Position numbers and translations under genes: made by a program. A stretch of 64,000 nt of DNA, from positions 1,178,001 to 1,242,000 of the forward strand of contig NZ_JASGJD010000001.1 in the NCBI RefSeq assembly GCF_047601505.1, given 5' to 3'. Numbering within the stretch: the stretch's first letter is position 1; every line of letters starts with the position of its first letter. Below the pieces are notes generated by a model. It saw only the letters and a list, made by a program, of their open reading frames with translations, had not been told where the DNA came from and did no database searches. Shown here piece by piece: positions 18,140 through 27,594 of this stretch. The stretch comes from Cloacibacterium sp047601505 (GTDB lineage: Bacteria > Bacteroidota > Bacteroidia > Flavobacteriales > Weeksellaceae).

Positions 18140-18548
18140 ATCTATTTAAAGTAAACGAATGTGAAATGTGAATTGCAAAACTAACTTTCCAGAATAAGGT
18201 TTCTAAGTTTACCGAAGAACTTTTGTAAAAACGCATGATGTTCTAAGTCCGCGAAGTGGATTTCGAACATATTCACAAATATACGATAGTTTTGTGAAGT
18301 TACTAATTACTAAATATAATTTTATGAGGTATATTTCAAATGCTTGCAAACGAATGGTTTTTGAAATATAAAAGAATATTCTGTAATATAAGAAAGAAAA
18401 AAATAGAATTTATAGTATTAAAAAAAATCATAATATGAACTTATTTAAGTTAGAGGTATTTAAATAGTTTTATTCTTTACTCCGAACATAGTTTCCATGT
18501 TTATCAATTTTTGCGTTAATTTAAATTCTTTTAAAATGACGAAAGGAA
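18140..18548. other. Intergenic region without genes
   Basis: No open frame of interest and no T-tailed terminator after the peroxidase gene were found. A perfect 10-base inverted repeat (ATATTTCAAA at 18331-18340, complement at 18360-18369, 19-base loop) is the only structure. A weak run of heptamer-like words (GTGAAAT, GTGAATT) starts near 18163. Confidence 0.4.
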
Positions 18549-19238
18549 TTAGATTTTAAAAAGAAAACCATTAGAAGCTTTTTTATTGTATTTTTTTTCA
18601 TCAAATTTATATAAAAAAGAACCTTTTTTAGACGATGTCATATCTTTTTCGTCTGTTTTAATTAGAATGTCTAAGCTATTTATTTTACTAATAAAATTTC
18701 TTTTATCATATTTTTCGTTAAAGATGGCTTCATAAAGATTTTGAAGATCTTTCATCGTAAATTTTTCTGGTAAAAGTTCGAATCCTATTGGCTGAGTAGA
18801 TGCTCTATATCTTAATCTTTTAATAGCATCTTCAATCATTAAATTGTGGTCTAATATCAAAGACGGAAAGTCTTCAAAATCAAACCATTTTGCAGAATAT
18901 TTTTCGTTTATCTGTATATTTTCTTTAATATTAATAAGTGCATAATAAGACGTAGAGACAATTCTTGCAGTAGGTTCTCTATCTGGTTCACTATAACATT
19001 TTAATTGTTCCAGATATACATTTTCTAGCCCTGTAAGTGTGGTAAGAATTCTACTTGCTGCACAGTCTAATGTTTCAGAAGATTTCATAAATCCCCCCAT
19101 TAAAGACCATTCTCCGTACATTGGGTCAAAATTTCTTTTTGTAATTAGAATTTTTAAATTTTCGCCATCAAACCCAAAAACAATACAGTCTACAGCTAAT
19201 AAATATCTATCGTATTGCGAATAATCTCTTTTTTTCAT
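18549..19238 (-). CDS. araR: Nudix-fold transcriptional regulator of arabinose utilisation (AraR type)
   Basis: The first 150 residues form a Nudix-like domain (LLAVDCIVFGFDGENLKILI, later YGEWSLMGGFMKSSETLD). The Nudix box is broken: the REUxEExG stretch reads RILTTLTG, so the catalytic glutamates are gone and hydrolase activity is unlikely. Residues 155-229 are a winged-helix domain. This matches the Nudix-related AraR of Bacteroidetes, a repressor released by L-arabinose. It lies beside the arabinan locus and its probable operator occurs three times in this window (19811, 32626, 45291). An 11-base inverted repeat lies just before its own start. It is transcribed away from susC. Other Nudix-related regulators (NrtR) are the alternative, but context favours AraR strongly. 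Confidence 0.87.
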   Translation of the reverse strand: MKKRDYSQYDRYLLAVDCIVFGFDGENLKILITKRNFDPMYGEWSLMGGFMKSSETLDCAASRILTTLTGLENVYLEQLKCYSEPDREPTARIVSTSYYALINIKENIQINEKYSAKWFDFEDFPSLILDHNLMIEDAIKRLRYRASTQPIGFELLPEKFTMKDLQNLYEAIFNEKYDKRNFISKINSLDILIKTDEKDMTSSKKGSFLYKFDEKKYNKKASNGFLFKI

Positions 19239-19249
19239 ACACTTAAAAG

Positions 19250-19278
19250 TTAAATTAATTGATTTAAAATTAATTTAA
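19250..19278. promoter_or_regulatory. Perfect inverted repeat in the araR leader
   Basis: TTAAATTAATT at 19250-19260 and its exact complement at 19268-19278 flank a 7-base centre, 12 bases upstream of the araR start codon. A -7-like TATATTTG on the minus strand lies at 19289-19282. The repeat would be in the 5' leader or just after the start of transcription, so it may be an autoregulatory site or an mRNA hairpin. Confidence 0.5.
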
Positions 19279-19810
19279 ATGCAAATATAAAGGTTTCAAA
19301 ATGATTACTTTATATAATAAGTGTTTTTTTTGCATTTATTAAATTGTCATTTTCTCTTTTTAAAATAAGATTCAAGATTAGATTTTTTTTAGAAAAGTCA
19401 AATTTTTTCAAAATTGGGTCAAATTTTGGGAGTTTTTTTTAGGAAATTCGGGTGTTTTTCGCTGATAAAAATTGTTAATTTCAGTTAATAAATGTTAACA
19501 AAATGTTAAAATCATTCTTTTTGAAATTTTCTTTTTTTTTGAAATTTTCACCAATTTTATTTGTTAACATTAGATTGATTTTTGATTATCATTGAGTTAA
19601 TTTTTCAAATTTTATTTTTTTAAATAATTGAAATTGAGGTTTTTATATTTTGTATAAATTAAACTTTTGTTTAAATTTTCAATTTTTTTTCTAGTAGAAT
19701 TATAGGATTTTTTTGTCTCTTTTTGTGAGGTTCGTAAGTATGATTTTTTAACGTTTTTGAAAAAAAGTTAAAAAAATGTTTTTGAGAATAGATTCTTTCG
19801 TTTACTTTAG

Positions 19811-19829
19811 AAGTGTAAAAATTACATTT
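19811..19829 (+). promoter_or_regulatory. AraR operator in the susC promoter
   Basis: AAGTGTAA-AAA-TTACATTT, one of three close copies in the window (others at 32626-32644 and 45291-45309). It sits between the -33 region and the -7 element (TACCTTTA at 19832-19839), where a bound repressor would block RNA polymerase. Assignment to AraR is inferred from distribution over arabinose genes. Confidence 0.75.
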
Positions 19830-19831
19830 AA

Positions 19832-19839
19832 TACCTTTA
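19832..19839 (+). promoter_or_regulatory. Probable -7 element of the susCD promoter
   Basis: TACCTTTA matches TAnnTTTG except the last base, with a weak TTTA at 19806-19809 as the -33 element. Transcription would begin near 19846, which is after the ATG at 19843 and argues for translation from the ATG at 19888. Confidence 0.5.
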
Positions 19840-19887
19840 CATATGAGCAAAAAAATAGATTCCATTTTGGAAGTAGTAAGAAAAAAT

Positions 19888-22878
19888 ATGTTTTTTTCTT
19901 ATTCAAAAAAGGTTTTTGTTGTGTTATTTATGTCTGCCTCAGGAACAATATTTGCACAGCAAGTGATAGAAGGAACTGTAACATCTAGATCTAATGGCAA
20001 GCCACTTTCTAATGTTACTGTAACAGTAGCTAATACCAATCAAACGGTTACAAGTGATGAAAAAGGACACTATAAAATTACAGCTAATCCTGATGATGTT
20101 TTAGTTTTTACTTACAATGATTACGATAGTAAAGAAGTAAAAGTAGGTAAAGACCATAAAGTAAATGTGCAACTTAAAAACAACACTCTTGCAATAGATG
20201 AAGTTGTACTAATTGGTTATGGTAAACAAAAAAAATCAGACCTAACAGGTTCTGTAGCTGCTGTAAACGTTACAGATGCAAAAAAGACTATAACTTATGA
20301 TGCTGCTAAAATGCTTCAAGGGCAGGTTCCTGGTGTAACAGTTCAATCTTCTGGTGAGCCTGGAAGTTTTGTAAATATTAAAATTAGAGGTATTTCTTCT
20401 TTTAATAATAATAATCCACTTTTTGTTGTAGATGGAGTTATTGTAACAAATCCTTATGATTTTTCTCCATCGGATATAGAATCAATAAGTGTATTAAAAG
20501 ATGCATCTTCTGCGGCAATATATGGTGTTCAAGGTGCTAATGGTGTTGTAATTATTCAAACAAAACAAGGTAAAAAGGGAAAATTGAATTTAACATATCG
20601 TGTTTTGAATGGTTATCAAAGTGCTCCTAAATCACTAAGTGTTACAAATAGAGAACAATACCAACAAATTACGAATCAAGCTTATTTAAATTCTGGACAA
20701 GCAATTCTTCCTGCTAACGATCCTAGCAATCCAAATTTCATAAGTAATGTAGATACAGATTGGCAAAAAGAAGGTTTTAGAACAGGAACACTTCAGAATC
20801 ATACCATCAATATGAATGGAGGTACAGAAGATATTAATTATGCTGTGAATTTAGATTACTTTAAAAATACTTCCTACATGAATACACCTCAAGATTATGA
20901 AAGATATTCTATGAATATGAATTTTGGTGGTAAAAAAGGTAAGTTTTCTTATGGAGGAAAAATTTCTTATACTCAGTCTGATAAAGAAAATTTCAATGCA
21001 TATGATAATGGTTCACCTTTAATTTATTTGCTTCAGGCAATTCCTACGATGCCAGTATATGATCCAAATAGATTAGGTGGTTATGGTGGTACAGACCGTA
21101 ATACACAAGCGGCAATTTCTTTAAATATTATTGGTTATAATCATTTAATTACCAATACCGCTAAAAGACATCGTTTTATGGGAAGCGTATGGGGAGAATA
21201 TGAAATATTAAAAAATCTTAAATATAAACTCAACGTAAGTTTTGATAGATTAAATGTAAATTCAAGAGTTTTTGTTCCTGTATCAGATTTAGGTTGGTAT
21301 TATGTGACGGAACCAGGTGAGTCTCAATTAGATGTTTCATCTAGCCATCTTACAACTACTTTTATCAATAACTTGTTAACCTATGATATAAAACTAGGAG
21401 AACATAAGTTTGATGTTATGGCAGGTTGGATTCAAGAAAAAAATGATAACTATAATCAATGGTCTAGAGGTGTAGGGTATAGTGCAGGGTCTATTGCACA
21501 AATAGAATATGCAGATAGTAGAGATGGAGGAGAGTATAATAATACCACTACTGCAATATCTTATATTAGTAGATTAAATTATAATTATAAAGAAAAATAT
21601 TTCTTAACAGCTAATTTCCGTCAAGATAAGTCTTCTAAGTTTGCACCTAGAAATAATCATGGCGAATATTTTTCTTTCTCAGGTGGTTGGAGATTAGATA
21701 GAGAAGAATTTTTAAAATTGCCAGATTATGTGAATTTATTGAAATTGAGAGGAGGATGGGGTAGATTAGGAAACAATACGATTGGTGTATATGCTTGGGA
21801 AAACACGGTAAATCCTTTTGCAAGCTATATTTTTGGTAACGCAATTCATTCTGGGACTACTGTAGTTCCAATAAAAGACCCAAATATTAAATGGGAAACT
21901 ACAGAAACTACCAATGTAGCATTTGAAATTGGATTATTTAATAAACTAAACTTTGTAGCAGAATACTATGAAAAAAAATCATATGATATTTTAGCTTCTG
22001 TACCACTTCCGTATTCTTCAGGCGGTTTTCCTAACTCAATTCTTACTAATGCGGCTTCTGTTAAAAATAATGGATTTGATTTCTTATTAAGTTATTCTAA
22101 TAATGATAAAGATTTTAAATACACCGTTAGTGCCAACCTTTCTACTTTAAATAATAAAGTATTAAATGTGGGAAGTGATAACAATCCAATCTATGGAATA
22201 AATTCTAAAACAGATGTCGGTAGATCTGCTGGTGAACTTTATGGATGGATTGCTGAAGGTATTTTCCAAAATACAGCAGATATTCAAAATCATGCCACTC
22301 AAGTAAACGCACAGCCAGGTGATATCAAATTTAAAGATTTAAATGGAGATGGTCAAATTACCGATGCTGATAGAACCTATCTAGGTAGAACTATTCCGAA
22401 ATTTACTTATGGTTTAAATTTTAGTGGAAGTTACAAAAATTTTGATTTTTCTATGTTCTGGCAAGGTAGTGCAGGTAACTATATTTATAATGGAACCTAT
22501 TCTGCTCTTATGGTAGGACAATTAGTTAACCATTCTACAGATATGCTAAATTATTGGACTCCAACTAATACTAATACCAATATCCCAAGACCTGTAATGT
22601 CTGACCCTAATGCTAATAACAGAGCATCAAACAGATTTGTAGAAAAAGGAGATTACTTAAAACTACAATCTTTAGAAGTGGGATATAATATTCCAATAAA
22701 ATCAGATTACCTAAAGAAAATAAGAATTTTTGCTTCTGGACAAAATATATGGACTATTACAGGATACAAAGGTTATGACCCAGATTTTATTAGTGATGGT
22801 TTATTCTCTAGAGGTTTTGAATACGGTTCATTCCCAAATCCACGTACAATTTCTTTCGGTTTAGAAGCTAACTTTTAA
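19888..22878 (+). CDS. SusC-type TonB-linked outer-membrane transporter for arabino-oligosaccharides
   Basis: The frame opens at 19843, but the ATG at 19888 gives a standard signal peptide (MFFSYSKKVFVVLFMSASGTIFAQ) and fits the mapped promoter, so it is used here. Domains in order: carboxypeptidase-regulatory-like (VIEGTVTSRSNGKPLSNVTV), plug with the SusC signature (DEVVLIGYGKQKKSDLTGSV, then KIRGISSFNNNNPLFVVDGV), and a long barrel ending GLEANF. It forms the pedal-bin complex with the SusD protein encoded 12 bases downstream and imports oligosaccharides using TonB energy. Substrate arabinan is inferred from the downstream GH51/GH43/GH127 genes and the AraR operator in front. Confidence 0.92.
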   Translation: MFFSYSKKVFVVLFMSASGTIFAQQVIEGTVTSRSNGKPLSNVTVTVANTNQTVTSDEKGHYKITANPDDVLVFTYNDYDSKEVKVGKDHKVNVQLKNNTLAIDEVVLIGYGKQKKSDLTGSVAAVNVTDAKKTITYDAAKMLQGQVPGVTVQSSGEPGSFVNIKIRGISSFNNNNPLFVVDGVIVTNPYDFSPSDIESISVLKDASSAAIYGVQGANGVVIIQTKQGKKGKLNLTYRVLNGYQSAPKSLSVTNREQYQQITNQAYLNSGQAILPANDPSNPNFISNVDTDWQKEGFRTGTLQNHTINMNGGTEDINYAVNLDYFKNTSYMNTPQDYERYSMNMNFGGKKGKFSYGGKISYTQSDKENFNAYDNGSPLIYLLQAIPTMPVYDPNRLGGYGGTDRNTQAAISLNIIGYNHLITNTAKRHRFMGSVWGEYEILKNLKYKLNVSFDRLNVNSRVFVPVSDLGWYYVTEPGESQLDVSSSHLTTTFINNLLTYDIKLGEHKFDVMAGWIQEKNDNYNQWSRGVGYSAGSIAQIEYADSRDGGEYNNTTTAISYISRLNYNYKEKYFLTANFRQDKSSKFAPRNNHGEYFSFSGGWRLDREEFLKLPDYVNLLKLRGGWGRLGNNTIGVYAWENTVNPFASYIFGNAIHSGTTVVPIKDPNIKWETTETTNVAFEIGLFNKLNFVAEYYEKKSYDILASVPLPYSSGGFPNSILTNAASVKNNGFDFLLSYSNNDKDFKYTVSANLSTLNNKVLNVGSDNNPIYGINSKTDVGRSAGELYGWIAEGIFQNTADIQNHATQVNAQPGDIKFKDLNGDGQITDADRTYLGRTIPKFTYGLNFSGSYKNFDFSMFWQGSAGNYIYNGTYSALMVGQLVNHSTDMLNYWTPTNTNTNIPRPVMSDPNANNRASNRFVEKGDYLKLQSLEVGYNIPIKSDYLKKIRIFASGQNIWTITGYKGYDPDFISDGLFSRGFEYGSFPNPRTISFGLEANF

Positions 22879-22890
22879 AAACTTTAAATT

Positions 22891-24447
22891 ATGAAAATTA
22901 AATATATATTAATTGCGACAAGCATATTTTCTCTTAGTGCTATTTCTTGTGTGCAAGATTCTGATTTAGATCAACATGACCCAAATACCACTACAGAAGC
23001 AAATTTTTGGAAAACAGACGAAAATGCTCTAGAAGGTGTAAACGCAGTTTATCAAGCATTATTATATGAAGGAACTTATATGAGAAGTACCCCATTATTA
23101 TTAGACTCTAAAGGAGATGATATGAAAAGCGAATCTCCTTGGGCCGCTATGTACAATACTGGTAAATTTACCACCAATGTTGCAGACGAATCAATTTATG
23201 GTTGGGCATTTAGAGAATATTATCAAGGAGTTTATAGAGCCAATCAAGTACTGAAAAATGTACCAAATATTAATTTTGAAAATGCTCAGTTAAAAGAAAG
23301 AATTATTGGACAGGCTTATTTCCTTAGAGGTTTGTATTTTTATCATTTGGTAAAATTATTTGGAAGAGTTCCATTGCCATTAGATACAGAACTTTATCAT
23401 TCTCAAAAAACAGTAGACGAAGGCTGGGCACAAGTGATTTCAGATTTTAAAGAAGCGGCTAGCAGATTACCAGTTACTTATGATGATGTTACAGGGTTGG
23501 ATAAAGGAAATACAGGTAGAGCTACAAAAGGAGCAGCACAAGCATATTTAGGGAAAGCATATTTATTTACTAAAGATTATGCAAATGCAAAAATTCAATT
23601 TGAAAATGTGATTAATTCAGGAGCTTATTCATTAGTAGCAAATTATTCTGATAATTTTACAGATGTTAATGAGAATAATTCTGAATCTATTTTTGAAATT
23701 CAATTTTCTAGAACATTAGGAGGTGCAGATTTAGGATGGATTGGTGCTCCAGGTTCAAGCTGGGGTAAATATTCTGCAAGAGCTGTAACTTATGGCCCTC
23801 CGGGATTTGGTTTCAATGATATGCAACCTACAAAAGCATTATTTGACGAATTTCAACAAGAAAAAACAACTACTGGAGATGTAGACCCTCGTTTAGACGC
23901 TACCATGTTTTATAATGCACCACACGTAAAACTATACGGAGTATTATTTTCTCAATATTATGCAAATAACACAGCTTTGTTAAACGGATATTACAGCAAA
24001 AAATACGAAAATTCTGATGGTAGATTTGCTAATGAATATGACTGGCGTTCAGGTGTTAACGAAAGATTGATGAGATATGCAGACGTATTAATGATGTATG
24101 CAGAATGCCTTAATGAATTAGGTTCTACACAACAAGCATACACATTTATTCAAAGAGTTAGAGACAGATCAAAATTGCCAGATTTAGCTACAGTAAAGCC
24201 TAATATGACACAAGCTCAAATGAGAGATCAAATAGCTCACGAAAGATTTTTAGAGTTTGCTTGCGAAGGACATAGATTTGATGATATTAGAAGATGGGGA
24301 TGGTTACAAGATGCTTCTAAACTATCTTGGTTACAAGCAAGAGATACCGAATTTACTACCTATTCTACAGGAAGAGAATACTATCCAATACCATTATCTG
24401 AAATTGATAATAATCCTAATGGAGTTACTCAAAACCCAGGATGGTAA
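22891..24447 (+). CDS. SusD/RagB-family surface glycan-binding lipoprotein
   Basis: The signal peptide ends in a lipobox (SLSAISC, C20). The SusD fold is clear from the N-terminal WKTDENALEGVNAVYQALLY, TPR-like helices (GQAYFLRGLYFYHLVKLFGRVPL, later KGAAQAYLGKAYLFTKDYANA) and the C-terminal RFLEFACEGHRFDDIRRWG with YYPIPLSEIDNNP. It caps the SusC barrel and delivers sugar chains. The gene follows susC by 12 bases and is followed by a hairpin that may stabilise the susCD part of the transcript. Confidence 0.94.
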   Translation: MKIKYILIATSIFSLSAISCVQDSDLDQHDPNTTTEANFWKTDENALEGVNAVYQALLYEGTYMRSTPLLLDSKGDDMKSESPWAAMYNTGKFTTNVADESIYGWAFREYYQGVYRANQVLKNVPNINFENAQLKERIIGQAYFLRGLYFYHLVKLFGRVPLPLDTELYHSQKTVDEGWAQVISDFKEAASRLPVTYDDVTGLDKGNTGRATKGAAQAYLGKAYLFTKDYANAKIQFENVINSGAYSLVANYSDNFTDVNENNSESIFEIQFSRTLGGADLGWIGAPGSSWGKYSARAVTYGPPGFGFNDMQPTKALFDEFQQEKTTTGDVDPRLDATMFYNAPHVKLYGVLFSQYYANNTALLNGYYSKKYENSDGRFANEYDWRSGVNERLMRYADVLMMYAECLNELGSTQQAYTFIQRVRDRSKLPDLATVKPNMTQAQMRDQIAHERFLEFACEGHRFDDIRRWGWLQDASKLSWLQARDTEFTTYSTGREYYPIPLSEIDNNPNGVTQNPGW

Positions 24448-24463
24448 ATAAAAAATAAAACCC

Positions 24464-24503
24464 GTTGCCCAGATAATTTAGGATTAATTTTATTCTGGGC
24501 AAC
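24464..24503 (+). terminator. Intercistronic hairpin after susD
   Basis: GTTGCCCAGA at 24464-24473 pairs with TCTGGGCAAC at 24494-24503, with a possible extension through TAA/TTA across one bulge. No T-run follows directly (ACATTTC), so it is more likely an attenuator or 3'-end stabiliser of susCD mRNA than a full terminator. The next gene begins 20 bases later. Confidence 0.65.
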
Positions 24504-24522
24504 ATTTCAAAAAAAATTTTGT

Positions 24523-26064
24523 ATGAATATCAATAAATTTTTAAAAATTTCAGTATTAGTTTGTGGCTCAATAGTAACGGCGCAAACAAAATCTACCATT
24601 TCCGTAGATACCAAACAGCCTTCATCCATTATTAGTAAACATATTTATGGGCATTTTGCAGAACATTTAGGAAGAGGTATATACGATGGTATTTACGTAG
24701 GGGAAAATAGTAAAATTCCTAATTCTAATGGTGTTAGAAAAGATATTATTAATGCACTAAAAGAATTGAAAATTCCTAATTTAAGATGGCCAGGAGGTTG
24801 TTTTGCAGATACTTATCATTGGAAAGATGGTATTGGACCTAAAAACCTTAGACCAACCATTGTTAATAACTGGTGGGGAGGTAATACTGAAGACAATTCA
24901 TTTGGAACTCATGAATTCTTAAATCTAGCAGAAGAACTTGGTACAGAACCTTATTTAGCTGGAAACGTAGGTAGTGGCGAAGTAAAAGAATTATCAGATT
25001 GGGTACAATACACCGGTAAAGATACCAAAAGCCCTATGACGGATCTTCGTAAACAAAACGGACGAGATAAATCTTGGAATGTGAAAATTTGGGGTGTAGG
25101 TAACGAAATGTGGGGCTGCGGTGGTAATATGGCACCAGAATATTATGCAAATTTGTATAAACAGTATGCTACATTTATGACTGATTGGACTAACTCTGAT
25201 AAACTTTTTAGAGTAGCATCAGGTGCAAATGTAGATGATTACCATTGGACAGAAGTTCTAATGCGTGATATTCCTAGAAATATGATTGAAGGAGTGGCTT
25301 TACATTCTTATTCTTTCGTAAAATGGGACCAAAAAGGAGATGCTGTAGATTATAATGAAGCGCAATATTTTGCAACCATGAAAACAGCTCTTAAAATGGA
25401 CGAATTGGTTACAAAACATAGCCAAATTATGGATAAATACGACCCGGAAAAGAAAACTGCACTTGTAGTAGACGAATGGGGAGGATGGTATGAAGTAGAA
25501 AAAGGAACAAATCCAGGATTTTTATATCAACAAAATACCATGAGAGATGCAATGATTGCTGGTGTTACTTTAAATATTTTTAATAACCATAGTGATAGAG
25601 TAAGAATGGCTAATTTGGCTCAAACTGTTAATGTTCTTCAGGCAGTAATTCTTACTAAAGGAGAAAAAATGATACTTACTCCAACTTATCATGTTTTGAA
25701 TTTGTATAAAGCTCATCAAGATGCAAAATTAATTCCTCTACAGATTGAAAGCCCAGAATATAAATTAAATGGCGAAAGTTTGAAGGCGGTTTCGGCATCA
25801 GCATCAGAAAAAGATGGGGTAGTTACTATTTCTTTAGTGAATATTGATGCTAAAAATACAGTAGAAACATCTATTAATCTTAAAGATTTTTCTAAAAAAG
25901 TATTTACTGCCAAAATTATTTCTTCACCTAAAATTCAAGACCATAATACATTTGATAATCCAAATGTTATAGAGCCTAAAGAATACAAAAAAATTAAAAC
26001 AACCAAAGATATACTTACAGTAGAAGTACCTCCTTTTTCTGTGGTTGTGCTAACTTCTAAATAA
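24523..26064 (+). CDS. GH51 alpha-L-arabinofuranosidase (compact form)
   Basis: The signal peptide (residues 1-20, ending IVTAQ) sends it to the periplasm. The catalytic TIM barrel shows PNLRWPGGCFAD and GVGNEMWG with acid/base E195, and VVDEWGGWYE with nucleophile E318. The C-terminal beta domain ends VEVPPFSVVVL. At 513 residues it is close to the standard GH51 size. It removes terminal alpha-L-arabinofuranose from arabinan or arabino-oligosaccharides by a retaining mechanism. It is the first hydrolase after susCD and 12 bases before the first GH43 gene. It is clearly different from the second GH51 at 30597. Confidence 0.92.
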   Translation: MNINKFLKISVLVCGSIVTAQTKSTISVDTKQPSSIISKHIYGHFAEHLGRGIYDGIYVGENSKIPNSNGVRKDIINALKELKIPNLRWPGGCFADTYHWKDGIGPKNLRPTIVNNWWGGNTEDNSFGTHEFLNLAEELGTEPYLAGNVGSGEVKELSDWVQYTGKDTKSPMTDLRKQNGRDKSWNVKIWGVGNEMWGCGGNMAPEYYANLYKQYATFMTDWTNSDKLFRVASGANVDDYHWTEVLMRDIPRNMIEGVALHSYSFVKWDQKGDAVDYNEAQYFATMKTALKMDELVTKHSQIMDKYDPEKKTALVVDEWGGWYEVEKGTNPGFLYQQNTMRDAMIAGVTLNIFNNHSDRVRMANLAQTVNVLQAVILTKGEKMILTPTYHVLNLYKAHQDAKLIPLQIESPEYKLNGESLKAVSASASEKDGVVTISLVNIDAKNTVETSINLKDFSKKVFTAKIISSPKIQDHNTFDNPNVIEPKEYKKIKTTKDILTVEVPPFSVVVLTSK

Positions 26065-26075
26065 ATTATTGCCTT

Positions 26076-27572
26076 ATGAAAAAATTATTTTCACTTATAA
26101 GACTTCCTATTTTAGTAGTAATTGCGTATTTCGTAATGTTTTCTTGCAGACAGCAAGAATGGGTGCCCGAAAATACACCTACAGATACTAATGCTGTAGG
26201 AGAGAATTCTAATTTCAATGCCATTACAGATACATATTATGATGTAGCACCTATTACCTATGTTACAATGTGGGGATATAGAAATGTACACGATCCGTCT
26301 ATTTTAAAAGTTGGAGATACATATTATTGTTATAGTACAGATGCCGCTTTTGGTACAGATATTAAACCAGGTATACAAGTTAGAAAATCTAAAGACCTTA
26401 TCAATTGGGATTTTGTAGGCTGGGTTTTTGATGGGCTTCCAAAAATGGGTTCAGATTTTATAAAACAGAATGGTGGGACTCCCTTTAATGCTTTATGGGC
26501 TCCTTACATTAATGTGGTAAACGGAGAATATAGGCTATACTATTCTTTATCTTCGGCTAATCCTAGATTAAGTTGTATTGGTCTTGCTACATCTAGCTCT
26601 CCTACAGGTCCTTGGACAGAGAAAGGAATAGTTGTAAGATCTTATGCTAATAATTCTGTTGGCACTAATGCTATAGACCCTACAGTTCTTATTACAGAAT
26701 CTGGAAGACATGTTATGTACTATGGTTCTGCTTGGGATGGTATTTATAAATTAGAGCTTAATCCAACTACAGGATTAGCGCAAACAGACTTAGACAAAGG
26801 TACTCGTATTGCTCAGAGAGCTTCTACTGGTGGTAAAATAAACGGAAATATTGAAGGTCCTGAGATTATTTACAACCCAGAGCAAAAAAAATATTATCTT
26901 TTCATCGCTTATGACTGGTTGCAGACTAAGTATAACGTTAGAGTTGCTAGATCAGACAGCCCAGATGGTCCGTTTGTAGATTATAATGGAGTAAATGTAA
27001 ATAATAGAATAGATGCTTCTCCAATGATTATAGCGCCTTATAAATTCAATAATCATTCGGGTTGGCAAGGTGTTTCGCATCCAAGTGTTTTCAAAGGAGA
27101 TAATAATCAATATTATATTGCTCATCAAGGAAGACCTGGCGAAAATAGCTATTTTATGGATCTTCATGTAAGAGAGTTATATTGGACTAAAGACGGTTGG
27201 CCAGTTGCATCACCAGAAAGATATGCTGCTACTACTCAAACTACAATACAATCTTCGGATTTAGCAGGTAAGTACGAACAAATTGTATTAGGATATAGAA
27301 CGGTACCAGGCTATGATGCAGAGCAAACAAGTCCAGATTTTCAAACTTCATTCAATACTGTTTTAGACACTGCGGGTACAATTAATGGAGACGCAAACAA
27401 CACATGGTCTTATTCAGCACCTTATCTTACTCTTTCATGGGCTAATGGTGCATTCAAAGATGTATTTGTTGTAAAACAAGGAAGAGATTGGGAAAATAAA
27501 GTTTCGAAAACCATTCTTTTAACAGGAATGAATCAATTCGGAACTTGTATTTGGGCAAAAAAATTACAATAA
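26076..27572 (+). CDS. GH43 endo-alpha-1,5-L-arabinanase with C-terminal domain (lipoprotein)
   Basis: A hydrophobic N-terminus ends in a lipobox (VMFSC, C24), so the enzyme is probably membrane- or surface-anchored. The five-blade propeller residues are all visible: base D73 (NVHDPSILK), pKa-modulating D201 (NAIDPTVLI) and acid E260 (GNIEGPEII). A C-terminal beta domain of about 120 residues (from AGKYEQIVLGYR) matches the extra domain of extracellular endo-arabinanases. It cuts alpha-1,5 bonds inside the arabinan backbone, feeding short chains to SusCD. The 498-residue size and lipobox make it the likely surface endo-enzyme of the locus. Confidence 0.88.
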   Translation: MKKLFSLIRLPILVVIAYFVMFSCRQQEWVPENTPTDTNAVGENSNFNAITDTYYDVAPITYVTMWGYRNVHDPSILKVGDTYYCYSTDAAFGTDIKPGIQVRKSKDLINWDFVGWVFDGLPKMGSDFIKQNGGTPFNALWAPYINVVNGEYRLYYSLSSANPRLSCIGLATSSSPTGPWTEKGIVVRSYANNSVGTNAIDPTVLITESGRHVMYYGSAWDGIYKLELNPTTGLAQTDLDKGTRIAQRASTGGKINGNIEGPEIIYNPEQKKYYLFIAYDWLQTKYNVRVARSDSPDGPFVDYNGVNVNNRIDASPMIIAPYKFNNHSGWQGVSHPSVFKGDNNQYYIAHQGRPGENSYFMDLHVRELYWTKDGWPVASPERYAATTQTTIQSSDLAGKYEQIVLGYRTVPGYDAEQTSPDFQTSFNTVLDTAGTINGDANNTWSYSAPYLTLSWANGAFKDVFVVKQGRDWENKVSKTILLTGMNQFGTCIWAKKLQ

Positions 27573-27594
27573 ATTTCAAAATTTAGACTAAAAG

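Larger units (their letters stand above)
19239..19842. other. Long AT-rich control region between araR and susC
   Basis: About 600 bases without a gene, with many T-tracts. Besides the elements listed separately it contains TTGAAATTTTC twice (19521-19531 and 19539-19549) and several GTTAA words around 19480-19570. An isolated half-site of the AraR palindrome (TACACTT at 19238-19244) overlaps the araR start. The T-tracts suggest intrinsically bent DNA, which I cannot test here. Confidence 0.5.

Noticed and set aside
18331..18369. Terminator for the cytochrome-c peroxidase operon
   Set aside because: The inverted repeat has a 19-base loop and no T-run and is about 190 bases past the stop.
18549..19238. 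Nudix hydrolase enzyme
   Set aside because: The Nudix box lacks its catalytic glutamates and a C-terminal winged helix is present.
19238..19244. Fourth AraR operator at the araR start
   Set aside because: Only one half-site (TACACTT) is present; the partner half 11 bases away does not match.
24257..24451. Small open frame overlapping the end of susD
   Set aside because: It is a shadow of the susD coding sequence in another frame.
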